From Bedellia somnulentella (taxonomy: Eukaryota > Arthropoda > Insecta > Lepidoptera > Bedelliidae): a stretch of 64,000 bases of DNA. The stretch spans positions 992,001-1,056,000 of the forward strand of contig OY755177.1 in the NCBI GenBank assembly GCA_963576735.1. The letters are read 5' to 3'. The notes beneath the pieces were generated by a model, which was given only the letters and a program-made list of their open reading frames with translations, did no database searches and was not told the DNA's origin. A program made the translations under genes and the position numbers. Below, piece after piece: positions 33,171-44,500 of the stretch (its first letter is position 1; each line of letters starts with the position of its first letter).

Positions 33171-33546
33171 TATCGAAAAAGTTCAAATTATGATGTGTAA
33201 AGACAAACAAACTATTTTATTCATTCTATTATCGCCATGCCTTTTCCCCGTCTCAAGTAAATTCCAATCTTTTTAAAAACTTCAGTGCACAGGTGAAAGA
33301 AAAATCTTCGTCATTTCAACACCAACTCAGTCACCTGGCGTCCACGAATTTTGGCTGCCGTCCAATTGTACCGAACTACGAAAAATACCCGCTTTATTTA
33401 CACGACATTTCCGACATGTTATCGTCCCGAACAGCTGATCGGTATTTTTGCTTTTATCATGCTTTGTTTTGTTTATGACCGATTTTTGGGAATCGGCCTC
33501 GATTGCTTTGGTTTTAGATAGTTTACCTATGTTAGATTATTACTTA
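33171..33546. other. Stretch with an open but unassigned patch 33293-33480
   Basis: A 61-codon plus-strand ORF has less AT-biased composition than its surroundings and no recognised domain. Confidence 0.35.
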
Positions 33547-33792
33547 TGCCGTGTAGTGCCGGCTTAGAATGTCGCTACCCCTTTCTACCCACAGATGTCG
33601 TAAGAGGCGACTAACGGTATTGGGGCTTTAAAGGGATTATTGGGCGATGCGGTTGGAGACCCATCACCAACATCCTTAACTTTACCATCTTATCCCCACT
33701 CAACTTTCCAAAGGTTGCTGAGGAATTTCTCATTCCTTAGCTCTGGCTACCCCATCTAGGGATTTATAGCCGTGAGTATATGTATGTATGTA
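33547..33792 (+). mobile_element. SINE-A mosaic: subfamily III head, subfamily I body
   Basis: Head agtgccggcttagaatgtcg (III) joins aacggtattggggc and atcaccaacatcc (I). attact follows the tail and precedes the head. Confidence 0.88.
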
Positions 33793-33825
33793 TTACTACT
33801 CCACTATAACGACGACGACGTCCGT

Positions 33826-34047
33826 GGCCGAGTGAATAGGTGACTAACTTCACGGTCCGGACGTTGCAGGTTCGATTCCCACTGAGAGCAACATTGATGT
33901 AATGAGCTTAAATGATTGTTTCTTAGTCTTGGATGTTATTTGTGTATTATATAATATTAAATACATCATCGAGATAGTATCTCATAATACAAGTCTTGTT
34001 TATTTTGGCGCTAACTCAATCTGTGTAAAATATAATTAAAAAAAAAT
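33826..34047 (+). mobile_element. SINE-C, near complete
   Basis: tRNA-derived head: A box tggccgagtgaatagg and B box gcaggttcgattcccac. The body is agagcaacattgatgtaatg, then tttcttagtcttggatg. The 3' region is cataatacaagtcttg and ggcgctaactcaatctgtg, with an A-rich end. Confidence 0.8.
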
Positions 34048-34203
34048 CGTTATTGAATAATGTTATCTTAGTTAGAATCTTAGAATAAGTAAAATTTCTG
34101 GACTTAAACTGCCTGTACATATTTGGCAGATCTAGCTGTGAATCAAATCCATTTAAAATGTTGTTATAGAACAAGGTTCACTCTGAAATTAGTAGTAGTA
34201 ATA

Positions 34204-34470
34204 GCTGTGTAGTGTCGGCTAAGAACAAAATTGATTCCCTTTCCGTGGGTGTTCGTAAGAGGCGACTATATGTATTGGAGCTTTTTAAGTGATTTTTGGG
34301 CGATGTGGTTGGACATCATCACATCATCGATACGTTAAGTCAACCATCTTGTCCCCCAACTTGCAAATGAGGCCGAGGAGTTTCTAAGTCTGAAGCTCTG
34401 GCAACCCTTTTTTGGGATTTATTGTCGTGAGTATATTTATGTTCATTCTTTTCCCCACTCAACTTAAAAA
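34204..34470 (+). mobile_element. Diverged SINE-A plus small extra fragment
   Basis: 34204-34443 follows SINE-A from ctgtgtagtgtcggct to gtcgtgagtatatttatg. 34444-34470 repeats cattcttttccccactcaac. Confidence 0.8.
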
Positions 34471-34526
34471 AATGGTTATTGTATTTGTTAATGACTAGGC
34501 CATAGACCACTCTGCTGGTCTACATA

Positions 34527-34935
34527 ATAACATAAACATAAACATTCACGCCAAATATCCCCGAAGGGGTTGGCAGAGGTACTAATACTTCTGAACATCA
34601 CGTGACTTTGTCACCTGGTGTTCAGAGTACCCATGTTTTGCATGGACAGTGTACTCACGTGATAGGGGGCAGGCCTATCGCCGTTTTGTACGAATACACT
34701 GTCACATGACTAAGTACAACTCAGCCATGTGGGTTTCCTCACGATGTTTTCCCTCACCGTTAACAACCATGATAAATTAACCACACATATGTCTTATTCG
34801 GCGTGAACGTTTATGTTATTTATGTTATGTTACATATGTCTTTAGAAAAGACAAATTGGTGTAGGCCCGACCCAGGATTTGAACACTAGTCGTTTGCACG
34901 ATAACCGAGTGTTCTACCCACTGGGCTATCACGGT
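34527..34935 (-). mobile_element. SINE-B, full length, with a 36-bp SINE-B micro-insertion
   Basis: Head actgggctatcacgg and tail aacataaacataaacattc are present. Bases 34796-34831 are an oppositely oriented 3' end of SINE-B (ggcgtgaacgtttatg), flanked by acatatgtctt on both sides. Confidence 0.92.
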
Positions 34936-35233
34936 GTTATCAGCATATAATCATCTTCGTTTGCAATTACAATTAACAAGTCAAAATGTGGGTTGCCAAT
35001 ACTAAATGTAGTATAAGTCAGGCTAATGATATCAATGTCAGGATACGCTCATCATGGCCCGGATGTAACACAATGGTGCTCTGTGGTACCCGGTGATGAC
35101 GGGTTAGTAACCCTACGTTCCAGGTACTTGCTCACACATGTGGGGTTTAAAAATGTAAGGAATCAACCTTGTTTTAGGTCAATGTGACTGCCAAATGTTT
35201 TTGGGTATGTGTGCCATAAATGGTTGTTATTTT
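34936..35233. other. Stretch with a possible tRNA-like SINE remnant
   Basis: 35055-35130 contains gtaacacaatggtgctctg and gacgggttagtaacc; similarity to a tRNA head is weak. Confidence 0.3.
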
Positions 35234-35478
35234 GTTGCGTAGTGTCTTAGAATGCACTACACCATTTCTTCCGGTGGGAGTAAGAGGCGACTAACGGTGT
35301 TGGGGCTTATAATGGATTTTTGTGTGATGCGGTTGGAGACCCATCACCAACAACCTTTATTTTACCATCTTTTCCCCGCGCAACTTCCAAAAGTGGCTGA
35401 GAAATTTCTAATTCCTTGGCTCTGGCTACCCTTTTTAGGGATTTATAGCCGTGAGTATACGTATGTATGTATGTACGT
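35234..35478 (+). mobile_element. SINE-A, subfamily I, left member of an inverted pair
   Basis: Complete with small head deletions. An opposite copy lies 192 bases to the right. Confidence 0.9.
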
Positions 35479-35670
35479 ACCCTTCATATATCCTGTATAT
35501 GTCACCTCTAACGATAACCTAAGGCAAGAAATGTGGTAGTGCTATTCTGAGCTGAAGTCCACATTTTAAAGGTACCGTATACCTACTTAGATGTCTGTTC
35601 AATGTTTTTATTTCGTACTGTGACTAGTTATATACTAGGTTGGTACCTGTTATAGGTATTAAATACTTTA

Positions 35671-35930
35671 CATACATACATACATATACGCACGGCTGTA
35701 AATCCCTAGAAGGGGTAGCCATAGCTAAGGAATTAGAAATTCCTATGCCACTTTTGGAAATGTTGAGTGGGGAAAAGATGGTAAAAATAAAGGTGTTGGT
35801 GATGGGTCAATGGGTCTTCAACCGCATCGCCCAAAACTCCCTTAAAAGCCCCAATACCGTTAGTCGCCTCTTACGTCCATCCACCGGAAGAAAAGGGGTA
35901 GTGCTATTCTAAGCCGACACTACACAGTTC
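35671..35930 (-). mobile_element. SINE-A, subfamily I, 12-bp TSD, right member of an inverted pair
   Basis: Complete. ttaaatacttta at 35659-35670 and 35931-35942 is identical. Confidence 0.93.
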
Positions 35931-36006
35931 TTAAATACTTTAACCTGTATATATGTATTAAAACATTAAGCAATATTATAAAATATTATTTGCTACATTA
36001 TTTCAG

Positions 36007-36082
36007 ATTTCTGATAGAATCTCTGTTCTCCGGTGTTACAGCGACGGTAGCGCAGTCGTTCTACTGGACGCTAGATGGCGCT
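36007..36082 (+). other. Candidate internal exon of a host gene
   Basis: 76 bases between tacattatttcag and gtaagtgg, that is a good 3' acceptor and a near-consensus donor. The GC content is much higher than in its flanks. Two frames are open throughout: one starts FLIESLFSGVTATVAQSFYW, the other ISDRISVLRCYSDGSAVVLL. No protein family is recognised and no partner exon is visible in the window. It may also be chance, or the piece of an old element. Confidence 0.4.
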
Positions 36083-36345
36083 GTAAGTGGTTTCTATGTG
36101 CAAAACCTAACTATTGAATAATGTTTCTATATTTATTAAGGGCAACCAAAAAGTGACAGTACATTATCAATAATATAGAATTATACCTATATTTAAAAGA
36201 ATAATCAATTTTGGTTGACATAGATCAACGCTTATTAATAATTTTATTAAAGATATAAAACGAGTGAAAATAAAAATAACAAATGTTAGTCGAGTTCTCA
36301 AAGTTAACATTTACCAAAAAGAAAAGTTTATTCTCATGCAGACTA
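36083..36345. other. AT-rich stretch after the candidate exon
   Basis: No supported feature. Confidence 0.4.
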
Positions 36346-36553
36346 GCCGTGTAGTGTCGGCTTAGAATAGCACTACCCCGTTTCTACCGGTGGGTGTACG
36401 TAAGAGGCGGCTAACGGTATTGGGGCTTTTAAGGGATTTTTGGGCGATGCGGTTGGAGACCCATCACCAACAACCTTTACTTTACCATCTTTTCCCCGCT
36501 CAATTTTCTAAAAGTGGCTGAGGAATTTCTAATTAGTTTATAGCCGTGAGTAA
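36346..36553 (+). mobile_element. SINE-A, subfamily I, 3' deletion
   Basis: Intact to gaatttctaatt, then jumps to agtttatagccgtgag; the ctctggctacccc block is missing. Confidence 0.88.
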
Positions 36554-37894
36554 TAAATAATATAATACTAAAATAGGTGCCCAATGCCATGTTATCTCTT
36601 GTATAAAAAGTTTACATGTATACAAAAATAAATAAAAATACATAATATATTATGTCATTTGTTTAATTATGGACCTAAGCAAATATGCCTATACCACTAT
36701 ATTTAAAAAAGTCAATATTTTTTTCTTACTGAGCACTTGATTTCCTCTTTAGTAAAAAAAATTAAACTTTTCAAATTTATTTATATAACACATTATCACA
36801 AAATAGGGGGGTGGAGTAATCTCTACGAAAAAAAAGATTTTTTTTCATACTGTCTTGGACCATACTAGTATACAATATAGGTATACAAAATTAAAGTTAT
36901 ATCCCTGCTTTCTACTTGATATAATATTATTTTACGAGATAATACCGTAAAAGTAACAATAGACAAGAATACCATAACCTGCTTATTAATTACCGATCAA
37001 TGTAAAATTATGTAGCTTTATTTCAATAACCTCAATATTTAATATTATTTTCGTAAGGCGACAGATCTATAAATAATGTATTTTCAATATTCACACGCCT
37101 CTCTTTAGCAAAAGCAGTTCAGTATTTTCAACTGTAGTTTTTGAGACTAATAATAATTTTATTTTTTAGATTAATAATTTTTCTTTAAACATGTCATCAA
37201 TATAAAACAAAACAAACATATTTAAAAATGACATCGATACAAAACAACAATAACCCAAACTTATTTCTTTATTATGTTAAATATTAACCCAACAAACGCT
37301 CAAACACAACGCATCATCTATTTATTTTATTTTATTATTTGATTTTCTTTGGAAGATTAACAGACCAAAACAAACAATATAATACTAATTATGAATACAC
37401 AATGCCATTTACAAATCTTCACCTATAGAAAAATTACATAATACTTACAGAACTAAAAGATTTAGGTAAAAAATAAATAATTATAATGTTGAGGTTAGTG
37501 TAGAAATTATTGGCCGAAATGTAAATTAGTTAATAATTTTCTTACTCTTGTAGTGCTTGCTTGCCTATCCTCATATTATTCCCAAAAACATGGCGACTCC
37601 AAACATGTCCACCAAATTTTACCTGCTATAACCACACCTCCAACAAAAACTAACAAAAACGCATCCTGATTCATCCAAACACCAAATGCCGCCTTTTTTT
37701 AACAACCCACCTCACTCAGGTAGTTTTAAGATTGACTTTGGTAGCTTGCCGTCGGTTTATGTGTTTGTTGGCGGCCATATGTGGACATTCTCGGAAATGT
37801 GTTTAATTAGTGAGACAATACGACCTTTATATGTAGAATTTGTGTGAGAATATAATTCACGTGAGAATATAATGACAGGTTTTGTATGTATATT
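36554..37894. other. Very AT-rich stretch, nothing recognised
   Basis: A GC-richer patch at 37570-37800 contains ggcggccatatgtgg; no ORF or splice pair is supported. Confidence 0.4.
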
Positions 37895-38139
37895 TGCCGT
37901 GTAGTGTCAGCTTAGAATAACACTACCCCATTTCTACCCGTGGGTGATCGTAAGAGGCGACTAAGGGTATCGAAGCTTTTTATTGGATTTTTGGGCGATG
38001 CGGTTGGAGACCCATCACCAAAAACCTTCATTTTACCGCCTTTTCCCCACTCAACTTCCAAAAGTGGCTGAGGAATTTATAATTCCTTGGCTCTGGCTAC
38101 CCCTTCTTGGGAATTATAGCCGTGAGTATATGTATGTAT
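37895..38139 (+). mobile_element. SINE-A mosaic: subfamily II head, subfamily III body, 10-bp TSD
   Basis: Head aacactaccccatttctacc and gtgatcgtaagagg (II) join ttttattggatttttgggcg (III). gttttgtatg flanks it at 37879-37888 and 38140-38149. Confidence 0.9.
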
Positions 38140-38345
38140 GTTTTGTATGAATAATCTGTAAGTACAACTAGCTTTTGTTTGTTTAGGATTTCCGATTTTA
38201 TACATAAAAATTGATAGAAATATATGTTGGAATGAAATGAGTAATTGAGACAGATGTAAATAACCAAAAAACCTGGTATAATAATCATGCTGACCATGGC
38301 CATATTTTATTTTACCCGTTATTATAAACATCCTTGAGACTGGAG

Positions 38346-38400
38346 AATCTCCAATACCAAATTCTGACTACCCGTTTTTAGGCTTATAGTCGTATTTATA
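38346..38400 (+). mobile_element. Degenerate SINE-A 3' fragment
   Basis: ttctgactacccgtttttagg and cttatagtcgta. Confidence 0.5.
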
Positions 38401-38437
38401 ATCTAGAGTATACGTATGAACGTGTTTGTTAATCATT

Positions 38438-38670
38438 CGGCTTAGAATAACACTACCCCATTTCTACCCGTGGGTGATCGTAAGAGGCGACTAAGGGTAC
38501 AGGGGCTTTTTAAGTGATTTTTGGGCGATGTGGTTGGAGACCCGTCACCAAAAACATTTATTATTACCATCTTTTCCCCAATCAACTTCCAAATGTGGCT
38601 GAGGAATTTCTCATTCCAAAGCTCTGGCTACCCCGTTAAGGGATAGCCGTGAGTATATGTATGTATGTAT
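38438..38670 (+). mobile_element. SINE-A, subfamily II, head slightly truncated
   Basis: Starts at cggcttagaataacac; ends in the gtatgtat tail. Confidence 0.9.
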
Positions 38671-38903
38671 TTTTTACTACTATTAGACCGAGGTTAAAAA
38701 ATATCTCTCTATTGGAGTACTATTAATAAAAATAGAAGTACTCAATTTTAGTAGCCTGTAAATCGCAAAGCCTATTCAAAAGTAGTATACAATGCAGCGG
38801 AGCAGTAAAACTAAGACGGTTGCAGTTGGAAATAAAACAAATGTATCTGTCTTCGGTTTCAATGTAGGTAAATACTTAGTTTGTTTATGAGATTTTAACC
38901 ATC

Positions 38904-39147
38904 CGCCGTGTAGTGTCGGCTTAGAACAACACTACCCCATTTTTACCCGCGAGGCGACTAAGGGTATAGGGGCTTATTAAGTGATTTTTGGGCGATGTGG
39001 TTGGAGACCCGTCACCAAAAACATTTATTATTACTTACCATCTTTTCCCCAATCAACTTCCAAAAGTGGCTGAGGAATTTTTCATTCCAAAGCTCTGGCT
39101 ACCCCGTTAAGGGATTTATAGCCGTGAGTATATGTATGTATGTATGT
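38904..39147 (+). mobile_element. SINE-A, subfamily II, 12-bp TSD
   Basis: attttaaccatc at 38892-38903 matches attttaatcatc at 39148-39159. A few bases near gatcgtaag are deleted. Confidence 0.92.
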
Positions 39148-39159
39148 ATTTTAATCATC

Positions 39160-40920
39160 GTCAAAAAGTGACGCCGTAAGATATATCGAAAAACTTATGT
39201 TTCATTGATTTGCGGAAAGATGGACTATATCACATCTAATTTATCTGGGCTATTACTCCCTTATTATATTTGTGATTAATATATTTTTTTCAGTCTAAGA
39301 ATATTTTCATTGAAAAGAATAAAATTTAAAGTTTTGTTATATAAATTGCTCAGAGTGAAGCATAAAACAGACGTACAGATTTTGCCTAATCCCAATGAGA
39401 CTAAAAAACGATTTTATGTTCGACCGTATGTTTTCTTAAATATTCCTATAACGACAATTCCGCCTATAACAATTCAATCATTGTATTACATTGTATTATT
39501 GGTCTCAGAGGTAAAGAAAAACCAAAGTGGACTTTTTTTAGATGTATTGTGTGATAGTAACTTCATTGCTTGCAGGCACGCTTCAAAGCTTACAATTAAA
39601 TATAAAGTCAACTAGTAGGGCAGGGTTTTAAACAAATATGACTATAAAATTATAGAAAGTAAAATAATTTGAACGGCAATAGCACTGAAACCAGGCGACC
39701 GCACCTCAAGCGAAGTTTAGTCATAAACTCTCGAGGAAACTTTTCCAATCGGGCGATCCAACTTTCATATTGCAATTCTGTTTTATTGCCCACCACTATT
39801 CTTTGACATGCCGCTAATGATATCTGACTTACACTTCTGATTTTAATCTTTGACAAAAAGTTTGATCTATCCAATTTTTATCACGTTAGCATTACTATTA
39901 CCTACTGACTTATTATGGTCTATAAATAACTCTGTGACTTTTCCTAATTCGTCGTCATTCATCAATTCTTTTTAAGGTGAAGGAAAACATCGTTAGAAAA
40001 ACCACATGACTAAGAATGTGTATTAACAGAGATTCACGGTTATATATTTTATAAAGTGATTGCCAGAGTTTCAGAATTTGGAATTTAAAACTCACTAACG
40101 CTTGTTCAGTTTGGTTTTCGATTACGTCTCCTAAAAACGAATATTTAACCCCATTTCTTACATTATCTTGCCTAAAAGGCAATCTGTTGTCACATACATA
40201 AAGCAACCTATAATATCATGATATCACCACCACAAATAGATTACCACCAACCGCGCGAATAAAAAAACCGTTTGTCTGGAGGTTGCCAGTAACACTATCC
40301 GATCCGACAGACCTGTAAAAAAACAAAGGCATACTGTAAGGAGTTCTAATAATGCAATATCGAGGTATGGCTCACACGTGTGGCGGACAAAAAACTCGCC
40401 TTAATAAAACGAGGTGGCGTTGCCGCGGGGGTCGCTACTAGTGATGTCTTTTTAAATAAGTATCGATAATAGAAAAAAAAACGTAACTTTAGGTTGGTTT
40501 GCTATGGGGGTTGTATTAAAGTAAGTATTCTTATAAGTAAGAAGAGGTCGTCGCAATGTTGGGAGTATTTCCGATAGGATCAACGATTTAGGGAAAATTC
40601 TGACGATGATGATAACGAGTAATTTATCTTATTGATTAATGTAGTCAACGTAAGTTTCCTTTGTACACTTGCGTTCTATTAAAATACGTTAGTCAATAGG
40701 TCGCTAATTTGTAAAAACATATGGATAACTACTATTTTATCTTAACTTTGAATTGCAAACGGTTGAACGGCAGTTAACAATATGGATAACAACATAAAAA
40801 CACTTAATTTATCTTTATTAAAGTACGCATTATAGAGTATATTTTTTTATAAACAAACAATTTTAATTAAAACCTAAACATAACTCTCAAATAAACTACA
40901 AATAAATACACGAACCTAAA
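39160..40920. other. Stretch without a recognised gene
   Basis: A 101-codon plus-strand ORF (39310-39615) and a 74-codon minus-strand ORF (39650-39874, with a less AT-biased part) show no domain. 40250-40450 is GC-richer (gccgcgggggtcgctac). I cannot assign either. Confidence 0.4.
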
Positions 40921-40944
40921 TTTGAGACTACTCCAGAAGGGCAA

Positions 40945-41230
40945 GCACGAGCCGTGTTTAAACTAGTTATCGATTAGAATGAGATGGCAGTATACGATAC
41001 TAAGTAAGTGCGTAAGAGATGGCTGCTTTATCCCACGCGATAACTAGTTTAAACACCGCTCGTACTAGCCGGGCTGACCTCACTCCGCGCACATCGATAA
41101 ATCTCTCACCCATCCCTCGGCTATCCCATGGACGGGTTTAATTACAAGCGCGAGGCGACAGGTTGTCGCCTGACGTCATAGTGCAGCCCACATCTGTGTT
41201 ATGTATCGTGTTTTTGTAGTGTGCTAGTGA
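40945..41230. promoter_or_regulatory. Promoter-like island: inverted repeat, CRE and small palindrome
   Basis: gtgtttaaactagttatcg near 40954-40972 returns inverted near 41039-41058. A second hairpin reads aggcgacaggttgtcgcct at 41154-41172 and overlaps TGACGTCA at 41171-41178. The region is GC-richer than its surroundings and is followed by an unremarkable transcribed-looking stretch. The function is inferred. Confidence 0.35.
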
Positions 41231-41242
41231 ATACTGAGTTGT

Positions 41243-41350
41243 TATACATACATATACTCAAGGCTGTAAATGACAAAAAGAAGTAGCAATAATAAGATAA
41301 AATCCAAAGAGAGTAGCGAAAGGCTTGGAACTAGATAATCATCAGCCATT
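41243..41350 (-). mobile_element. Degenerate SINE-A-like 3' end
   Basis: tacatacatatactcaaggc and atcagccattttgtaag only. Confidence 0.5.
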
Positions 41351-41486
41351 TTGTAAGATGAATCAAGAAAATTATTGCAAATAGAATCATGATTAGTGTT
41401 TCCATAACACGTAAAAATCTCCAAACTCTTAGTTACCCAACACGGCACCTGCGGCAAGAAATAGAATATGTATAGTATCTACTATT

Positions 41487-41730
41487 ACATACACACATAT
41501 AATTACGGCTATAAATCCCTAGAAGGGGTAGCCAGAGCTAAGGAATTAGAAATTCCTCAGCCACTTTTGGAAAGTTGAGTGGGGAAATTATGGTTTTGGT
41601 TGTTGGTGATGGCTCTCCAACTGCATCGCCCAAAGAATACTTATAAAAAGCCCCAATATCCTTCGCCGCCTCTTACAATCACCCATGGGAAAAAATGGGG
41701 TAGTGCTATTCTACGGCTTATTACACAGCA
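41487..41730 (-). mobile_element. SINE-A, subfamily I, diverged
   Basis: From tacacacatataattacgg to cttattacacagca; several changes relative to consensus. Confidence 0.88.
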
Positions 41731-41839
41731 AATGTATTGCTTTTACAGACAATACGTCCTGAAATAGAACTTTAATAATACTAGCAAGCTATATTAAAAT
41801 AGCAACAAAAACACACTTACACACGGCGTAATAGAACCG

Positions 41840-41960
41840 CTGTATGTATGAACGAGTGACGTCACAAGTCCGTAGTCCCTCGACGCCGGACCAATCTCGG
41901 CGAGCAGACCCGGAAAATTGCACATTACTCACACTACAGCCTTATTACTCGTCGCTTTTG
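41840..41960 (+). promoter_or_regulatory. Promoter-like patch with CRE and CCAAT
   Basis: TGACGTCA at 41857-41864, ggaccaatctcggcg near 41890 and a locally raised CpG content. No transcript can be assigned. Confidence 0.3.
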
Positions 41961-41996
41961 TTGGAGGTACATTGTAATTATGTGGGAACCTGGTGT

Positions 41997-42113
41997 TGTG
42001 TAAAAAAATATATCTTGGTTAAAAATGGTCGGTGGAATTTTGAATAAACGTTTGTAAACGTGTGTAAAAAAATATATCTTGGTTAAAAATGGTCGGTGGA
42101 ATTTTGAATAAAC
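41997..42113 (+). repeat. 64-bp tandem duplication
   Basis: tgtgtaaaaaaatatatctt through gaataaacgtt occurs twice with period 64 and almost no differences. Confidence 0.88.
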
Positions 42114-42290
42114 GTTGCCCAAAATAAACCTAATGCATAATTTTATTCCCGTATCATTAAATATCATTATAAAAGTGTAGTGTAAGATCCATGAAGTATT
42201 GGTTTTGCATAGCATCCATCATATGGAATTAGTGTTCAACTAAGTGAATGGAATTTTGGGCTTTACGATTTTTTCAATACACATTATTTC

Positions 42291-42539
42291 TACATACATA
42301 CATACATACATATACTCACGGCTATAAATCCCTTAACGGGGTAGCCAGAGCTTTGGAATGGAAAATTCCTCAGCCACTTTTGGAAGTTGATTGGGGAAAA
42401 GATGGTAATAATAAATGTTTTTGGTGACGGGTCTCCAACCACATCGCCCAAAAATCACTTAATAAGCCCCTATACCCTTAGTCGCCTCTTACGATCACCC
42501 AAGGGTAGAAATGGGGTAGTGTTATTCTAAGCCGACACG
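42291..42539 (-). mobile_element. SINE-A, subfamily II, head tip missing
   Basis: Complete tail (catacatacatacat). The head ends at taagccgacac, followed by unrelated sequence. Confidence 0.9.
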
Positions 42540-43359
42540 GCTATCACATTACTTCTATTCACTATAAATCTTTTATGGTCGTTTTCGAAATCCAAAAATT
42601 GGCTAATGCATAATTAATTCTGATGTTTTAGTGCATTTTATTGGGATTGAAGCTGCGAATATAACTACTACATGACTTAAGACAAACATTTTGTTTCCAT
42701 ATAATTTGCATAATTTGGTGATGGTCACCTTAGTTTCCTCAAATCTAAATTGCAGAAATGATTGTCGTGGGAGATAGGAGACGAAATATTTTTAATTGGT
42801 GATTATTTAAGCGTTTTTGATTTAATTATTTATAGTAATTTCAATGCTTCTAAAAGCTTAGTATATATAATAGACTTGCCCCAATTACAGGTTTGAACCA
42901 TCATTTAAAAAACACCTGATTACCTTTTGAAATCCATCAGACTATGCATGACAAACAATGTATGAGACCCATGGGAAAATCGATTTTTCCAAGACAAGTT
43001 CACATCGGCTTGTTTTCACTTATAAACCCTAAATTCAATATAAACGCTCTGACAATTTATATTCATTCCAATACTTTTCGCTCACCAGTTACCTTACAAG
43101 CGTGAAATAAAAAACTGAACTGTAAACTTCGCTTTCAATTTCATATTCAGTTTGGTTGGCGGGTAAAAAGGCGGGAAAGTTGGTGATAGAAAAGTTCTAA
43201 TGAATTCCGCAGCCGGTCGGCGGATGGTAAAAAATACGCGACGCTTCTAACTTTACCTACAGAGGTTAAGCGGAACTTTGCAAAAACAATGTCACCGCTT
43301 CGCTGAATGGGTAGATAGTTTTTTGTTCTATATAGGAAAAAGGATATTTGTTATGACCA
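42540..43359. other. Stretch with nothing recognised
   Basis: A GC-richer patch at 43150-43300 (ggcgggtaaaaaggcggg, gcagccggtcggcgg) has no open frame of note. Confidence 0.35.
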
Positions 43360-43450
43360 GACGGTAGAGAGGTTTGCCAGGATCTTATGAAGTCGCGATC
43401 GATATTCTCTGTCTACCCCAATGGGAATTAATGGCGTGAGTATATGTATG
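43360..43450 (+). mobile_element. LINE-R extreme 3' end
   Basis: gagaggtttgccaggatctt to aatggcgtgagtatatg. Confidence 0.8.
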
Positions 43451-43825
43451 GTGTGACCAGATATACAAACATGTAAGACACAGATCTACTATGAAATAAA
43501 CTTATTGTAAATACTATTTATTTTAGTAAAATTAGACTTGATTCGTTACTTACATAATTTTAGTATCAATAACATCGTAGTAATAATTTTCTGAGATGTT
43601 TATTCCAAGTAAAAAATATGTATAATAAATCGTACATTTTCATACAAAGATGAAGAGAGAAGGCAGGGTGAACAGTTTTATTTTCACCGACCAACCCTAG
43701 TGTGAAAAATTTGATTAATATAATAATGATATTTATTTCTAATAAATAAGTGTTACAAACAAAGCTTCCTATCAAAAATTTTATAAATTGTTAAACATTA
43801 ATTAATTAATAAAATAATAATTAAT

Positions 43826-43982
43826 TTATCGATCTCACCTTCCAAAGGTTGTCTGGAAGAGATAGAGATCGCTTTTAGCGATAAGACCGCCAATAGTGCC
43901 TCACTGTAAACTGTTTGATCATATTATTACTTTTGTAAATTTGTGTTTGATGTGCAATAAAGAGTTATTCTATTCTATTCTA
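43826..43982 (+). mobile_element. LINE 3' UTR fragment with AATAAA and (attct)n tail
   Basis: gttgtctggaagagatagag, cttttagcgataagaccgcc and caataaagagttattctatt. This is a 3' terminus of a Jockey/CR1-type LINE seen widely in Lepidoptera. A second copy is at 45195. Confidence 0.75.
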
Positions 43983-44048
43983 ATTACTACTTTTAAACAT
44001 TGTCTTAAAAATTAATTACAGCAAATCAAAACTTTCATCCAAAACTAC

Positions 44049-44352
44049 TCAATCTCAAACGTTTGGGCCGTACATCCCTGAAGGGGTTGGTAGAGGTCCT
44101 AATACTTCTGATCATGACGTGACATAGTCACCTAGTGTTCAAAGTACGTTTATACGAATACACTGTCACATGACTAAGTACAACTCAGCCATGTGGGTTT
44201 CCTCACAATATTTCCCCTCGCCGTTAACAACCATGATAAATTTACCCCACATACGTCTTAAGAAAAGACAAATTGTTGTAGGCCCGACCCGGGATTTGAA
44301 CCCTCACCGTCTACACGATAAACGGCGTTCTATCCACTGAACTATCACGGTT
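44049..44352 (-). mobile_element. SINE-B, full length, with internal deletion
   Basis: Tail side caaacgtttgggccgtac and head cactgaactatcacgg; about 55 bases around the tatcacgtgag block are missing. Confidence 0.88.
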
Positions 44353-44439
44353 ATATCCAAAACTGAAGTATCTATTATATACTACAAATACAAAGTACTA
44401 AGTAATAACAGTGACCTATTTCTAAAAATAATATCAGTG

Positions 44440-44500
44440 TACATCAGCGTCGTGACGTCATCACAGTGTCGTTACGTCATCGCCTGATATTGTACCTTGG
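44440..44500. promoter_or_regulatory. Two adjacent CRE-like sites
   Basis: TGACGTCA at 44453-44460 and TTACGTCA at 44472-44479, 19 bases apart start to start. Confidence 0.3.

Noticed and set aside
39310..39615. 101-codon plus-strand ORF as a gene
   Set aside because: Lysine/isoleucine-rich from AT-rich DNA, no recognised motif and no repeat family; could not be supported.
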